Below are positions 1 to 6,896 of a DNA stretch of 33,502 bases, piece by piece; positions within the stretch are counted from its first letter, which is position 1, and each line of letters opens with the position of its first letter. This stretch comes from Clostridia bacterium. GTDB taxonomy: Bacteria > Bacillota_A > Clostridia > Oscillospirales > CAG-272. The position numbers and the translations under genes are program-made. The DNA lies in NCBI GenBank assembly GCA_017414605.1, contig JAFQLG010000027.1, positions 1 through 33,502 of the forward strand, given 5' to 3'. The notes below the pieces were generated by a model. That model did no database searches. It saw nothing but the letters and a program-made list of their open reading frames with translations, and was not told the DNA's origin.

Positions 1-4
1 GAGC

Positions 5-128
5 TTTTGAAATTCACCCCTCTGTGGCGCTTCGAACGATAGGGGTGTTTCGCTCGTTGCGACGAGCGACCGCCGATCGCGGCGGCTTCGACAAGCCTTT
101 GAAAAGGCTTGAGCGAAACTTTTCAAAA
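5..128. repeat. Multi-branched inverted-repeat structure upstream of tpiA
   Basis: Nested perfect inverted repeats fill the stretch before tpiA. An outer pair TTTTGAAA (5-12) / TTTCAAAA (121-128) encloses CACCCCT (15-21) / AGGGGTG (41-47) and GTTTCGCTC (47-55) / GAGCGAAAC (111-119). Inside lie CGCTCGT/ACGAGCG (51-57/62-68), CCGCC/GGCGG (70-74/81-85) and AAGCCTTT/AAAGGCTT (93-100/103-110). Some pairings compete, since 51-55 takes part in two. No run of T follows, so it is not a plain terminator. It could be a mobile intergenic palindromic repeat, an mRNA processing or stabilising structure between glycolytic genes, or a leader of tpiA. No clear promoter is visible between it and tpiA. Confidence 0.55.
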
Positions 129-150
129 TACATATTGAGGACATTATAAA

Positions 151-906
151 ATGAGAAGATACGTAATTGCAGGAAACTGGAAAATGAATATGACTCCCAA
201 CGGCGCCAAGGCACTTATTGAGGAGATGAAGCCTCTCGTTGCGGGCAAGGACAACTGTGACGTTGTGCTTTGCGTACCCGCAATCGACATTCCCGCGGCA
301 GTTGAGGCGGCTCGCGGCTCTAACATCAAGATCGGTGCGGAGAACGTTCACTTTAAGGCTTCGGGCGCATACACGGGCGAGATAAGTGCGCAGATGCTCG
401 TTGAGGCAGGCGTAGAGTACGTTGTTATCGGTCACTCGGAGAGAAGACAGTACTTTGGCGAGACCGACCAGACCGTTAACCTTCGCACGCTTGCGGCTCT
501 TAATGCCGGTCTTAAGGCTATCGTTTGCGTGGGCGAGACTCTTGAACAAAGAGAGCTTGGATATACCGAAACTCTCTTGAAGTTCCAGACCAAAATGGCG
601 CTTACCAACGTAACTGCGGAGCAGATGAGCAACGTTATCATTGCTTACGAGCCCGTTTGGGCCATCGGTACGGGCGTTACCGCAACGGCTGATCAGGCTG
701 ACGAGGGTAACGGCTACGTTAGAGCGGCGGTTGCAGAGATGTTCGGCGCAGAGGTGGCAAATAAGACCGTTGTTCAGTACGGCGGATCTATGAACGACAA
801 GAACGCGGCAGAGCTTCTCTCCAAAGAGAACGTTGACGGCGGACTTATCGGCGGCGCATCGCTCAAGAGCGCGGCTTTCGCGGCTATCGTTGAGGCGGCT
901 CAGTAA
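151..906 (+). CDS. tpiA: Triosephosphate isomerase
   Basis: Interconverts dihydroxyacetone phosphate and glyceraldehyde-3-phosphate in cytosolic glycolysis. The 251-aa protein has the usual full length and all active-site elements: GNWKMN near residue 8 (catalytic Lys), the VIGHSERR motif with the electrophilic His, AYEPVWAIGTG with the catalytic Glu and the start of the flexible loop, and the phosphate-binding GGS and GGASL near the C-terminus. The ATG lies about 10 nt after TGAGG. The 5' neighbour is outside the window; tpiA often follows pgk or precedes gpmI, so this may be the last gene of a glycolytic operon. A terminator follows directly. Confidence 0.97.
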   Translation: MRRYVIAGNWKMNMTPNGAKALIEEMKPLVAGKDNCDVVLCVPAIDIPAAVEAARGSNIKIGAENVHFKASGAYTGEISAQMLVEAGVEYVVIGHSERRQYFGETDQTVNLRTLAALNAGLKAIVCVGETLEQRELGYTETLLKFQTKMALTNVTAEQMSNVIIAYEPVWAIGTGVTATADQADEGNGYVRAAVAEMFGAEVANKTVVQYGGSMNDKNAAELLSKENVDGGLIGGASLKSAAFAAIVEAAQ

Positions 907-925
907 TATGCATTGAATGCAGGGA

Positions 926-959
926 GAGGGGTCCTTTAGTTAAAGGTCCCTTTTCTTTT
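926..959 (+). terminator. Intrinsic terminator of tpiA
   Basis: Stem CCTTTA/TAAAGG, extended by GGG/CCC across small bulges, is followed by TTTTCTTTT. It lies 20 nt after the tpiA stop. Confidence 0.85.
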
Positions 960-1019
960 GTAGTTGGATCCTGTTTCAAAGAGCGAGATTTTTTTGTTGA
1001 AATTTTGACGGGCTCTATG

Positions 1020-1048
1020 TTGACATATGTCAAATATAGTGGTAAAAT
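1020..1048 (+). promoter_or_regulatory. Sigma-A promoter with palindromic -35 region
   Basis: TTGACA (1020-1025), 17-bp spacer, TAAAAT (1043-1048). The -35 is the left half of a perfect 14-bp palindrome, TTGACATATGTCAA (1020-1033), which may be an operator. The expected transcription start is near 1055, which excludes in-frame start codons upstream and supports translation from 1080. Confidence 0.75.
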
Positions 1049-1079
1049 GTATTATGTAATATTTTTAAGGAGGAAGCAT

Positions 1080-3188
1080 ATGAAGCTTTCAAGAATTTTT
1101 GCAGCTTTGCTCGTACTTATTATGGCGCTCTCCGCCATTTCCTGCGGACTGACACCTGACGAAACCGAAGGAACTACGGGCACTAATACCGAGGGCACTA
1201 CGCAGGGAACCACCGAGTCCGAGTCCGAAACCGAAACGGATGCAGGCGCGCCTAACCTTGATTACATATCGATTGAAATCGCGCTTGACCTATGCGGCGA
1301 TCCCGGTAACGTTACTGAGGAGCGCTATTACATTCGCGGAAAGGTAAAGACGGTCACCAACCCCGCATACGGCGCTATGGTAATCCAGGACGATACGGGT
1401 GAGATCGCCGTTTACGGAACTTACAGTGCAGATGGCTCGCTCAAATACAGCGAGATGGACGAGGTACCCGTTAAGGGCGACGAAGTAGTACTTCATTGCA
1501 TTCTCCAGAACTATAACGGAACCAAGGAAGTAAAGAACGCAAGACTTATCTGGTTCAGATCTAACCAGGGTAACTTTGACGTTTCCAACTATAAGCAGGC
1601 TACTATTGCCGAGGCAAGAGCTGCCGAAACGGGCGAAAAACTGCTCGTCAGCGGCGTTGTAGCTCGTATCACTTATGCAAACGGATATAAGCCCTCCGGC
1701 TTTATTCTTGTAAACGGTGGCGAGTCTATTTACGTTTATAACGGAGATGCCGCAGGCCAGGTGGAGATAGGTAACCGCGTAACAGTTGCCGCATCCAAGA
1801 CGTATTGGATCCTTGATACCGAGTCGGGTAGTGCCGCGACCCATGGATATAAGGGCTGCAATCAGCTTGAGGATGCAACTATCGTTGAAAACGACAAAGG
1901 AAATAACGAGTGGATAAGCTCCGATATTCCTACAACCACCGTAAAAGAGATAATGGACACACCCGTCAGCGAGGACATCACCACCAAGCTGTTCAAGGTA
2001 AACGCGCTTGTAAAGAAGGTGCCCGGCTCGGGATTTGTAAACTATTACATCGACGATCTTGACGCCGCTACCGGCTCTTACGTTTACACCCAGTGCAACG
2101 GCGGCGACTTTGAGTGGCTTGACGAATTTGACGGCAAGATCTGCACGGTTTATCTTGTAGCACTTAACGCAAAATCCACCCAGGCGGGCTGTGTATACAG
2201 ATTCCTGCCCGTAGGCGTTGTGGACGAGGGATTCACCTTTGACACAAACAACACGGCAGAGTTTGCCGTAAAGTATCACGGTGTTACCCAGTTTGAAAAG
2301 CTTTACACGGGCGACCCCGCACTTAAGCTTATCGGCAGTGTATCGTCTGAGCTTTTGGGCTTCAGCGGCGCAACACTTACTTATTCTTCAAGCGATGATA
2401 GCGTAATCAGCTTTACGGGAACTGATGCGATTCCCACAGAAACCGTTATGCACTGCCACAAGAGCGGAACTGCAACTATAACTGTAACGGGTGCGTACGG
2501 CGGCAAGACCTATAGCGAAACCGTTACCGTAACCGTTGACATTCCCGAGGAGGAGATACCCTCCATCTCGGTTGGCGCAGCTATCGATACCGCTGTTGGC
2601 GAGATAGTAACGGTAAAGGGAATAGTAGGTCCCTCTCTCGTAAACCAGACGGGCTTCTATCTTATAGACGAAACGGGCGTTATCGCGGTTATTCTTCCCG
2701 ATGACGAGCTTGAAAAGGTGCAGCTTGGACATGAGGTAATACTCAGGGGAACGAGAGCTGTAAGACTTAAGGACGGCGCTTCCGTATTCGGTCAGACCAA
2801 CCTTGATGCTTGCGAGATACTCGTTAACAATTACGGCGAGCATAACTATTCAACTGCAACCTTTATTGAGGATAAGACGCTTGCTGATTTTGCTGCACTG
2901 AATGCAAACGAAGACCACGGCACCGAGGTTTACGTTTTGAACGCAACCGTAAAGGTAGTTGAGGCTGCTTACTATACTAATGTTTATCTTGTAGACGGCT
3001 CAACCGAGGTTCTGCTGTACAGCTCCAGCGCAAGCCAGTATAATTGGCTCAAGGTATATTCGGGACAAGAGATTACCGTTGAGGTCGCTCCTTGTAACTG
3101 GAATTCAAAGGTCTATCGCGGATGTGTTCTCGCAGTTAGACTTGCGGATGGAACAAAAATCTGCAACGAGCTCAATTTCAGCAAATAA
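1080..3188 (+). CDS. Secreted lipoprotein with repeated OB-fold-like domains and one Ig-like domain
   Basis: A 702-aa predicted surface lipoprotein. The signal peptide (residues 1-21) ends in a lipobox, AISC, with the acylated Cys at 22. A Thr/Glu/Ser-rich linker follows (about 28-55). The body appears to hold about five OB-fold-like beta units (roughly 61-155, 162-245, 275-370, 500-580, 600-695), recognisable by recurring 'V.G.V..........G.ILVDDTG.I.VY' patterns, plus a Big_2-like segment around 390-490. Tandem OB folds of this kind occur in extracellular nucleases such as YhcR, but I see no nuclease motif, so it may bind rather than cut. The start is fixed by AAGGAGG six nt upstream and by the promoter at 1020-1048. 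It is a single-gene unit with its own terminator. Ligand unknown. Confidence 0.8.
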   Translation: MKLSRIFAALLVLIMALSAISCGLTPDETEGTTGTNTEGTTQGTTESESETETDAGAPNLDYISIEIALDLCGDPGNVTEERYYIRGKVKTVTNPAYGAMVIQDDTGEIAVYGTYSADGSLKYSEMDEVPVKGDEVVLHCILQNYNGTKEVKNARLIWFRSNQGNFDVSNYKQATIAEARAAETGEKLLVSGVVARITYANGYKPSGFILVNGGESIYVYNGDAAGQVEIGNRVTVAASKTYWILDTESGSAATHGYKGCNQLEDATIVENDKGNNEWISSDIPTTTVKEIMDTPVSEDITTKLFKVNALVKKVPGSGFVNYYIDDLDAATGSYVYTQCNGGDFEWLDEFDGKICTVYLVALNAKSTQAGCVYRFLPVGVVDEGFTFDTNNTAEFAVKYHGVTQFEKLYTGDPALKLIGSVSSELLGFSGATLTYSSSDDSVISFTGTDAIPTETVMHCHKSGTATITVTGAYGGKTYSETVTVTVDIPEEEIPSISVGAAIDTAVGEIVTVKGIVGPSLVNQTGFYLIDETGVIAVILPDDELEKVQLGHEVILRGTRAVRLKDGASVFGQTNLDACEILVNNYGEHNYSTATFIEDKTLADFAALNANEDHGTEVYVLNATVKVVEAAYYTNVYLVDGSTEVLLYSSSASQYNWLKVYSGQEITVEVAPCNWNSKVYRGCVLAVRLADGTKICNELNFSK

Positions 3189-3229
3189 TCAAAGTAAAAA
3201 GTCGCACAGCGCGACAACATAATAATAAA

Positions 3230-3262
3230 GCGGCTCGCGCTATTGCGCGAGCCGCTGTTCTT
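3230..3262. terminator. Bidirectional terminator between the OB lipoprotein and udk
   Basis: An 11-bp perfect stem (3230-3240 / 3245-3255) with a TATT loop. TGTTCTTT follows on the plus strand and TTTATTATT on the minus strand, so it can end both convergent transcripts. Confidence 0.85.
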
Positions 3263-3272
3263 TATGTCGGAA

Positions 3273-3887
3273 TTATTTTTGAGAGAGCTTTCTCTGTATT
3301 CTTGCCGCAACTATGTCGAGTGCAGTCTTGTTTTTGCCGCCGTTTATGATTATGTCGGCATATTTCTTTGTGGGTTCAACGTATATGCCGTGCATTATTT
3401 TAACGGTGTCTACGTATTGCTTGATAACTCCGTCGATATCTCTGCCTCTTTCGGTTACGTCGCGACGAAGACGGCGTAAAATACGCTCGTCGGCATCGGC
3501 ATCGGCAAATATCTTGATGTCAAAAAGCTCGCGAAGGCGCTCGTCGTGGAAAGTGAGGATGCCGTCAATAATGATTACTGCCGTGGGGCACACGGGCGTT
3601 ACCTCGCCGGTGCGGGTGTAAATACAAAAATCGTAGTTCGGTATATCAACGCACTTGCCCTCAAGCAGCTCGCGCAGATGCTTTACGAGCAGATCGGTGT
3701 CAAGCGCATCGGGGCAATCGTAATTTATCTTCAGTCGCTCCTCCATGGAGAGATGATCCTGCGGCTTGTAGTAATTGTCGTAAGAAATTATTGTTATATC
3801 GTCGGGGAAAAGCTTTTTTAGCCCCTCGGCAAACGTAGATTTACCCGAGCCCGTGCCTCCCGCGATTCCAATAAGCATTGGTGTCAT
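3273..3887 (-). CDS. udk: Uridine kinase
   Basis: Phosphorylates uridine (and cytidine) to the monophosphate with ATP or GTP in cytosolic pyrimidine salvage. The 204-aa protein has the P-loop GGTGSGKS at residues 10-17, the YDNYYKPQDHLS substrate-binding stretch typical of the Udk/PRK family, and the IIIDGILTF and RRDVTERGRD segments. Length matches bacterial Udk. The ATG at 3887 is 7 nt after GGAGG; a second Met three codons in is less well placed. It stands alone, convergent with the upstream lipoprotein. cdd, a second salvage gene, lies at 22869 in the same window. Confidence 0.93.
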   Translation of the reverse strand: MTPMLIGIAGGTGSGKSTFAEGLKKLFPDDITIISYDNYYKPQDHLSMEERLKINYDCPDALDTDLLVKHLRELLEGKCVDIPNYDFCIYTRTGEVTPVCPTAVIIIDGILTFHDERLRELFDIKIFADADADERILRRLRRDVTERGRDIDGVIKQYVDTVKIMHGIYVEPTKKYADIIINGGKNKTALDIVAARIQRKLSQK

Positions 3888-3927
3888 TTTTTGCCCTCCA
3901 TAGCTTTATCGTATTTGCTGTCTTCTT

Positions 3928-3955
3928 TTTATAATCATATCACATTTTGCGACAA
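3928..3955 (-). promoter_or_regulatory. Probable udk promoter
   Basis: Reading the minus strand: TTGTCG (3955-3950), 16-bp spacer, TATAAA (3933-3928), about 40 nt before the udk start. The match to consensus is moderate. Confidence 0.5.
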
Positions 3956-3999
3956 TTATCAAGAAGCAATCTGACATTTATAAGTGAAAAGTCAAAAAA

Positions 4000-4021
4000 G
4001 GAGCAAGACGCGGCTTGCTCC
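4000..4021 (-). terminator. Hairpin with T-run on the minus strand, orphan
   Basis: GGAGCAAG (4000-4007) and CTTGCTCC (4014-4021) form an 8-bp perfect stem. On the minus strand it is followed by TTTTTT. No intact minus-strand gene lies just upstream; it fits as the old terminator of the rubredoxin relic at 4037-4082, with stop-to-hairpin spacing like that of rubredoxin copy 1. Confidence 0.55.
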
Positions 4022-4036
4022 TTGATCGTATTTATC

Positions 4037-4082
4037 GTATTACTCTTGGACTCGAAAGCTTCCTTATCAACTGTGCACCTGC
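4037..4082 (-). pseudogene. Relic of a rubredoxin gene 3' end
   Basis: The plus-strand segment GTATTACTC (4037-4045) and the 20 nt at 4051-4070 match the 3' end of rubredoxin copy 1 (6894-6902 and 6909-6928). The first is identical over 9 nt and the second over 19 of 20. Between them 5 nt replace 6, a one-base frameshift. Read on the minus strand the piece encodes C-T-V-D-K-E-A-F-E, against C-G-L-D-K-D-A-F-E in copy 1. Upstream the frame meets a stop and the likeness fades, so only the last metal knuckle region survives. A minus-strand terminator-like hairpin follows, as in both intact copies. The match is short, so this is a likely but not certain third, dead copy. Confidence 0.55.
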
Positions 4083-4150
4083 TTTGTGATCAGGAGGGCA
4101 CGCCTGCTATAAGGCGACAGAATGGAAAAAGTATGCATTTCTCTTAATTA

Positions 4151-4179
4151 TTGACAATTTTTGACTTGAATGATATAAT
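4151..4179 (+). promoter_or_regulatory. Perfect consensus sigma-A promoter of the sigma/anti-sigma pair
   Basis: TTGACA (4151-4156), 17-bp spacer, TATAAT (4174-4179). The predicted start is near 4186, just before the GGGAGGTG ribosome binding site, giving a very short leader. The 3888-4203 stretch otherwise holds the udk promoter and the rubredoxin relic. Confidence 0.85.
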
Positions 4180-4203
4180 GAGCTTTAAGTGGGAGGTGTG
4201 AAA

Positions 4204-4794
4204 ATGTTACCGATAATTTTAACCATTACGAATGATGACGATCGTACATTTGTGGAGAAAATATACGTTGAGTATGAAAAGAAGCTTTACGCTATATCCA
4301 TGAAATATCTGAATAACCATCACGACGCGCAGGACTGTGTACACGAAACCGTTAGATTGATTATAGAGAGCATTGATGAATTCAAGGTTGCCGGCGACAT
4401 GGGGTATCTTGAAAGACTTTTAACGGTAGTATGCCGTAATTGCGCATTGAATATGCTGCGCGTTAAAAACCGCAAAAACCAATACGAGCAGTCTTTAATC
4501 AAATACAATTATTACGATGACGAATATGAAGAATTTGATGTTCCGGATTACAGCTCATGTGTTGATAAGATATATATTAGCGAAGAGAGTTGCGAGTATA
4601 TTCATGAGCTTATAAATAAGCTGGATGACAAATACCGCGATGTTATTTTGCTCAAAAGTCTGGGCTTTGACAGTAAGAGCATTGCAAATGTTATGAATAT
4701 TTCCGAGGAGCTTGTGAGAAAGAGATACTCAAGGGCGAAAAAACAGCTTTGGAAGATGGGAGGTAAAGAGCTTTATGTTCAACAATTCAGATAA
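4204..4794 (+). CDS. RNA polymerase sigma factor, sigma-70 family (ECF-like)
   Basis: A 196-aa sigma factor. Region 2 covers about residues 14-90 (YVEYEKKLYAISMKYLNNHH, then DAQDCVHETV, the core-binding and -10 helices). Region 4 covers about 140-190, where KLDDKYRDVILLKSLGFDSK and a helix-turn-helix SIANVMNISEELVRKRYSRA would read the -35. The ATG at 4204 is 5 nt after GGGAGGTG; a GTG at 4189 lies within that ribosome binding site and is unlikely. Its last 20 nt overlap the next gene, so it is translationally coupled to a membrane protein that is probably its anti-sigma factor. It has a housekeeping-type promoter rather than an obvious ECF one, so autoregulation is not visible here. Confidence 0.88.
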   Translation: MLPIILTITNDDDRTFVEKIYVEYEKKLYAISMKYLNNHHDAQDCVHETVRLIIESIDEFKVAGDMGYLERLLTVVCRNCALNMLRVKNRKNQYEQSLIKYNYYDDEYEEFDVPDYSSCVDKIYISEESCEYIHELINKLDDKYRDVILLKSLGFDSKSIANVMNISEELVRKRYSRAKKQLWKMGGKELYVQQFR

Positions 4795-5524
4795 GTTTGA
4801 CCATTTAATTGGATTGGCTGCGGTGAAATGCACCGAGGAAGAAGCGCGTGCGCTTAATGATCTGGACACCGACAATGTAAGCTTTGATGCCTCGTATTAC
4901 CGAAAGCGAAACAAAGCAATCAATAAATACAAGCAGAGAGCGTTTGTCGGGATCACTAAGGCTGCGGCGATAAGAGTTGCGGCGGTTCTGATGATAATGA
5001 TAACCTTGACCTGCGTCTTGATAGGATGTGTTCCCGAACTCAGACGTGCGATATACGATGCTATCGTTGAGTGGTACAATGAATATTTTACCGTCCGTTA
5101 TGAAGACCCTGACGGTAAGGAAAAAGAAACGGGGCACTCGGAAGAATCGACAACTGAAACAGAGATCTCAGCGGATGCTCCGAAATATATCGTGGAAATT
5201 CGCAAGCCCACCGACTTGCCCGAAGGCGTTTGGGAAGATGCCGTTGTTCAAAATAATACAAGTATGACATTCGATTACTATATTGGTGATGAGTATCTGT
5301 TTTCGTTTACACAGATGATATTAAAGCCAAACGACAATTATTTTGATAACGAAGATGTGAATGTTATGCTCATTAAAATCAATGGCAACGACGCTACAGC
5401 TGTTGAGCATGTAGGTAAAAAAGACATAGATATATTCTGGAATGACAATGCATATTCATATCATATATTCTCCACAGAATGTGATCTTGAAACGCTGCTT
5501 GAATATGCAAAAAGCGTAAAATAA
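4775..5524 (+). CDS. Membrane-anchored probable anti-sigma factor with DUF4367-like C-terminal domain
   Basis: A 249-aa single-pass protein. The N-terminal 60 residues are cytoplasmic and charged and would hold the sigma factor. A membrane helix covers about 67-86 (AAVLMIMITLTCVLIGC). An acidic Glu/Thr/Ser linker (about 112-130) leads to an extracellular beta-rich domain (about 135-249) ending in 'WNDNAYSYHIFSTECDLE', which resembles the DUF4367 family common behind ECF sigma genes in Clostridia. The start lies inside the sigma gene (20-nt overlap); GGGAGG is 13 nt upstream, and coupling probably helps initiation. The signal sensed is unknown. Confidence 0.78.
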   Translation: MFNNSDKFDHLIGLAAVKCTEEEARALNDLDTDNVSFDASYYRKRNKAINKYKQRAFVGITKAAAIRVAAVLMIMITLTCVLIGCVPELRRAIYDAIVEWYNEYFTVRYEDPDGKEKETGHSEESTTETEISADAPKYIVEIRKPTDLPEGVWEDAVVQNNTSMTFDYYIGDEYLFSFTQMILKPNDNYFDNEDVNVMLIKINGNDATAVEHVGKKDIDIFWNDNAYSYHIFSTECDLETLLEYAKSVK

Positions 5525-5560
5525 ACGCACATTCTATAAAAATAATAAATAAAATAAAAA

Positions 5561-5597
5561 AATCCTGAAAATTGTGTCACGTTTTTGGGATTTTTTT
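5561..5597 (+). terminator. Intrinsic terminator after the anti-sigma gene
   Basis: An 11-bp stem (5561-5571 / 5582-5592) with two G-U pairs is followed by a T-run. It separates the sigma/anti-sigma pair from the secreted protein at 5646. Confidence 0.75.
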
Positions 5598-5607
5598 GTT
5601 ATGAGTA

Positions 5608-6153
5608 TTGGACCCCGAAGGTGTCATAATGACATTGGAGGAAAAATGAAACGTAATAACGCAATAAAGACGATCGTATCACTTGCGCTTTCGATTGTTA
5701 TGCTCTGCTCGCTGGCGGTGCCCGCGTTTGCCGCTCAAAAAGAGGAAGACACGGTGCAGCCCAGATGGACGAGTATTGCAAACATGACCGTTAACATGAG
5801 CTTTGTTGGAAGTGAGGGTAATGTTACTGGCATAGCCAGAAAGCAATCGACTGCATCGCTGATAGTAGGCACACTTTATCTTTATAAGTGGAACGGAACC
5901 AGATACGAATACATGGATGAGGTTTCGGGAAGCAAGAGCGTCGGAACCCTGGGCCTGAGTATCGACTTCGTTTGTGAAGAGGGTGTTCAATACAAGGGCG
6001 TTTTGACCGTTGTTGCCTATACAAACAACATAGGCGAGAGCGAAACCATTGAATACTACGAAACCTGCCAGTAAATTTAGCTGTAACCGAAGTAAAATCA
6101 AATTAAAAAATATTGATAGAAAAGATCATTGTAGGCATTAAATCGGGGTCCAA
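5608..6153. repeat. 11-bp inverted repeat flanking the small secreted-protein gene
   Basis: TTGGACCCCGA at 5608-5618 recurs as its exact reverse complement at 6143-6153, enclosing only the gene at 5646-6074. Inside each arm there is weaker similarity around 'AATGA'. No transposase is present and no target-site duplication is obvious. It may be chance, paired regulatory sites, or the ends of a small cassette. Confidence 0.4.
5646..6074 (+). CDS. Small secreted protein of unknown function
   Basis: A 142-aa exported protein. The Sec signal peptide (residues 1-28) has KR, a hydrophobic core and an A-F-A cleavage site. The mature part of about 113 residues starts with an acidic stretch and then alternates polar and hydrophobic residues, suggesting a small beta-sandwich. 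It has one internal Cys (in DFVCEEG) and one near the C-terminus (YETCQ), which could form a disulfide. The ATG at 5646 is five nt after TTGGAGG; upstream in-frame codons are not supported. It sits behind the sigma/anti-sigma pair but after a terminator, and I see no clear promoter, so it may be read through or use an alternative sigma promoter. I do not recognise a family. Confidence 0.7.
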   Translation: MKRNNAIKTIVSLALSIVMLCSLAVPAFAAQKEEDTVQPRWTSIANMTVNMSFVGSEGNVTGIARKQSTASLIVGTLYLYKWNGTRYEYMDEVSGSKSVGTLGLSIDFVCEEGVQYKGVLTVVAYTNNIGESETIEYYETCQ

Positions 6154-6165
6154 AAAATCTAATAC

Positions 6166-6426
6166 CTACTCATTCATCAGATCATTGATGATATCAACAA
6201 AATGCACATAGGGAATTCTGTACTTGTTTAAGATTCCAACTATAGAGAGGGCAGTGTCCTTGTCGGTGCCGATCTCCTTGATGCAGAGGCTCTTGTCCCC
6301 AAATGCATCATGTGCTGCCACGGCGTAAGTGCTTTCCGAATCGGTTTTTGCGATAACGGCCAAGCTGTATTCGCAGCCATCACCGAGAGAGGCTACCTTT
6401 GCAAGCGCTGATTTGTTCGTCTTCAT
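6166..6426 (-). CDS. Small 86-aa cytosolic protein, possibly DUF6514-like
   Basis: No signal peptide or membrane segment. The protein has an antiparallel-beta look in its first half (YSLAVIAKTDSESTYAVAAH) and ends with a helical 'DKDTALSIVGILNKY' followed by 'VHFVDIINDLMNE'. This layout recalls the small Clostridia family DUF6514 (a short beta domain, then a 'H..DVIEDL'-type end), but I hold that only loosely. The ATG at 6426 is 9 nt after AAAGGAG. It is divergent from the XRE regulator at 6573, with a perfect palindrome next to its promoter, so control by that regulator is plausible. Confidence 0.62.
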   Translation of the reverse strand: MKTNKSALAKVASLGDGCEYSLAVIAKTDSESTYAVAAHDAFGDKSLCIKEIGTDKDTALSIVGILNKYRIPYVHFVDIINDLMNE

Positions 6427-6457
6427 TTTGTGACGCTCCTTTCTTGATGGTTACATC

Positions 6458-6485
6458 ATTATACTCGGTTTGACAGGATTTTCCA
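6458..6485 (-). promoter_or_regulatory. Probable promoter of the 86-aa gene
   Basis: On the minus strand: TGGAAA (6485-6480), 16-bp spacer, TATAAT (6463-6458), about 30 nt before the start codon. The -10 is perfect and the -35 matches 4 of 6. Confidence 0.55.
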
Positions 6486-6499
6486 GGGTCAATTGACCC
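6486..6499. promoter_or_regulatory. Perfect 14-bp palindrome, candidate operator
   Basis: GGGTCAATTGACCC directly abuts the -35 of the leftward promoter and lies between the 86-aa gene and the divergent XRE regulator gene. A 7-bp inverted repeat, AAAAATT/AATTTTT, follows at 6509-6526. Confidence 0.5.
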
Positions 6500-6572
6500 C
6501 TTTAGCGTAAAAATTGACGAATTTTTGATTTGATGAATGGGTGGGTACGCATAACAAAGGTGGAACAGGGCA

Positions 6573-6821
6573 GTGTACAGGGAGTGTAAACTCAAAATTC
6601 ATACAGATAAGAGATCGAGAATATGTCTGTCAAAAAACTTGATCGATTACAGAAAAAGGCTTAATATTTCAAGGGAGCATCTTGCGCTCAATTGTGAGGT
6701 CGACGTTAAGTATCTGTCCAGAATTGAACGCTGCACCGCAAACGCCTCGCTGGACGTTTTGGATAAGCTGAGCGACGGTACGGGTATTGCGGCAAGGGAC
6801 CTGATCACTAAAACATATTAA
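6573..6821 (+). CDS. Small XRE-family helix-turn-helix regulator
   Basis: An 82-aa protein that is little more than one DNA-binding domain. Residues about 22-80 form the five-helix XRE fold: LIDYRKRLNISREHLALNCEV with the turn, the recognition helix VKYLSRIERCTANA, then SLDVLDKLSDGTGIAARDLI. The GTG at 6573 is 9 nt after AAAGGTGG; a TTG at 6636 would leave a bare 60-aa domain and lacks a clear ribosome binding site. No effector domain is visible, so it probably acts as a dimer on the nearby palindrome. It ends at a terminator shared with rubredoxin 1. Confidence 0.72.
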   Translation: MYRECKLKIHTDKRSRICLSKNLIDYRKRLNISREHLALNCEVDVKYLSRIERCTANASLDVLDKLSDGTGIAARDLITKTY

Positions 6822-6853
6822 GAGGGACAACAAATCAATAGAATAAACAAAAA

Positions 6854-6885
6854 ACAAGCGGTCTGCGAAAGACCGCTTGTTTTTA
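6854..6885. terminator. Bidirectional terminator between the XRE gene and rubredoxin 1
   Basis: An 11-bp stem ACAAGCGGTCT / AGACCGCTTGT (6854-6864 / 6870-6880) has T-rich tails on both strands. Confidence 0.88.
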
Positions 6886-6896
6886 TTTGTTTAGTA

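Noticed and set aside
1290..2279. Minus-strand open frame of 329 codons
   Set aside because: Antisense shadow of the OB-domain lipoprotein, without promoter or ribosome binding site.
3947..4147. Plus-strand open frame of 66 codons between udk and the sigma gene
   Set aside because: No ribosome binding site, and it overlaps the rubredoxin relic and the sigma promoter in antisense.
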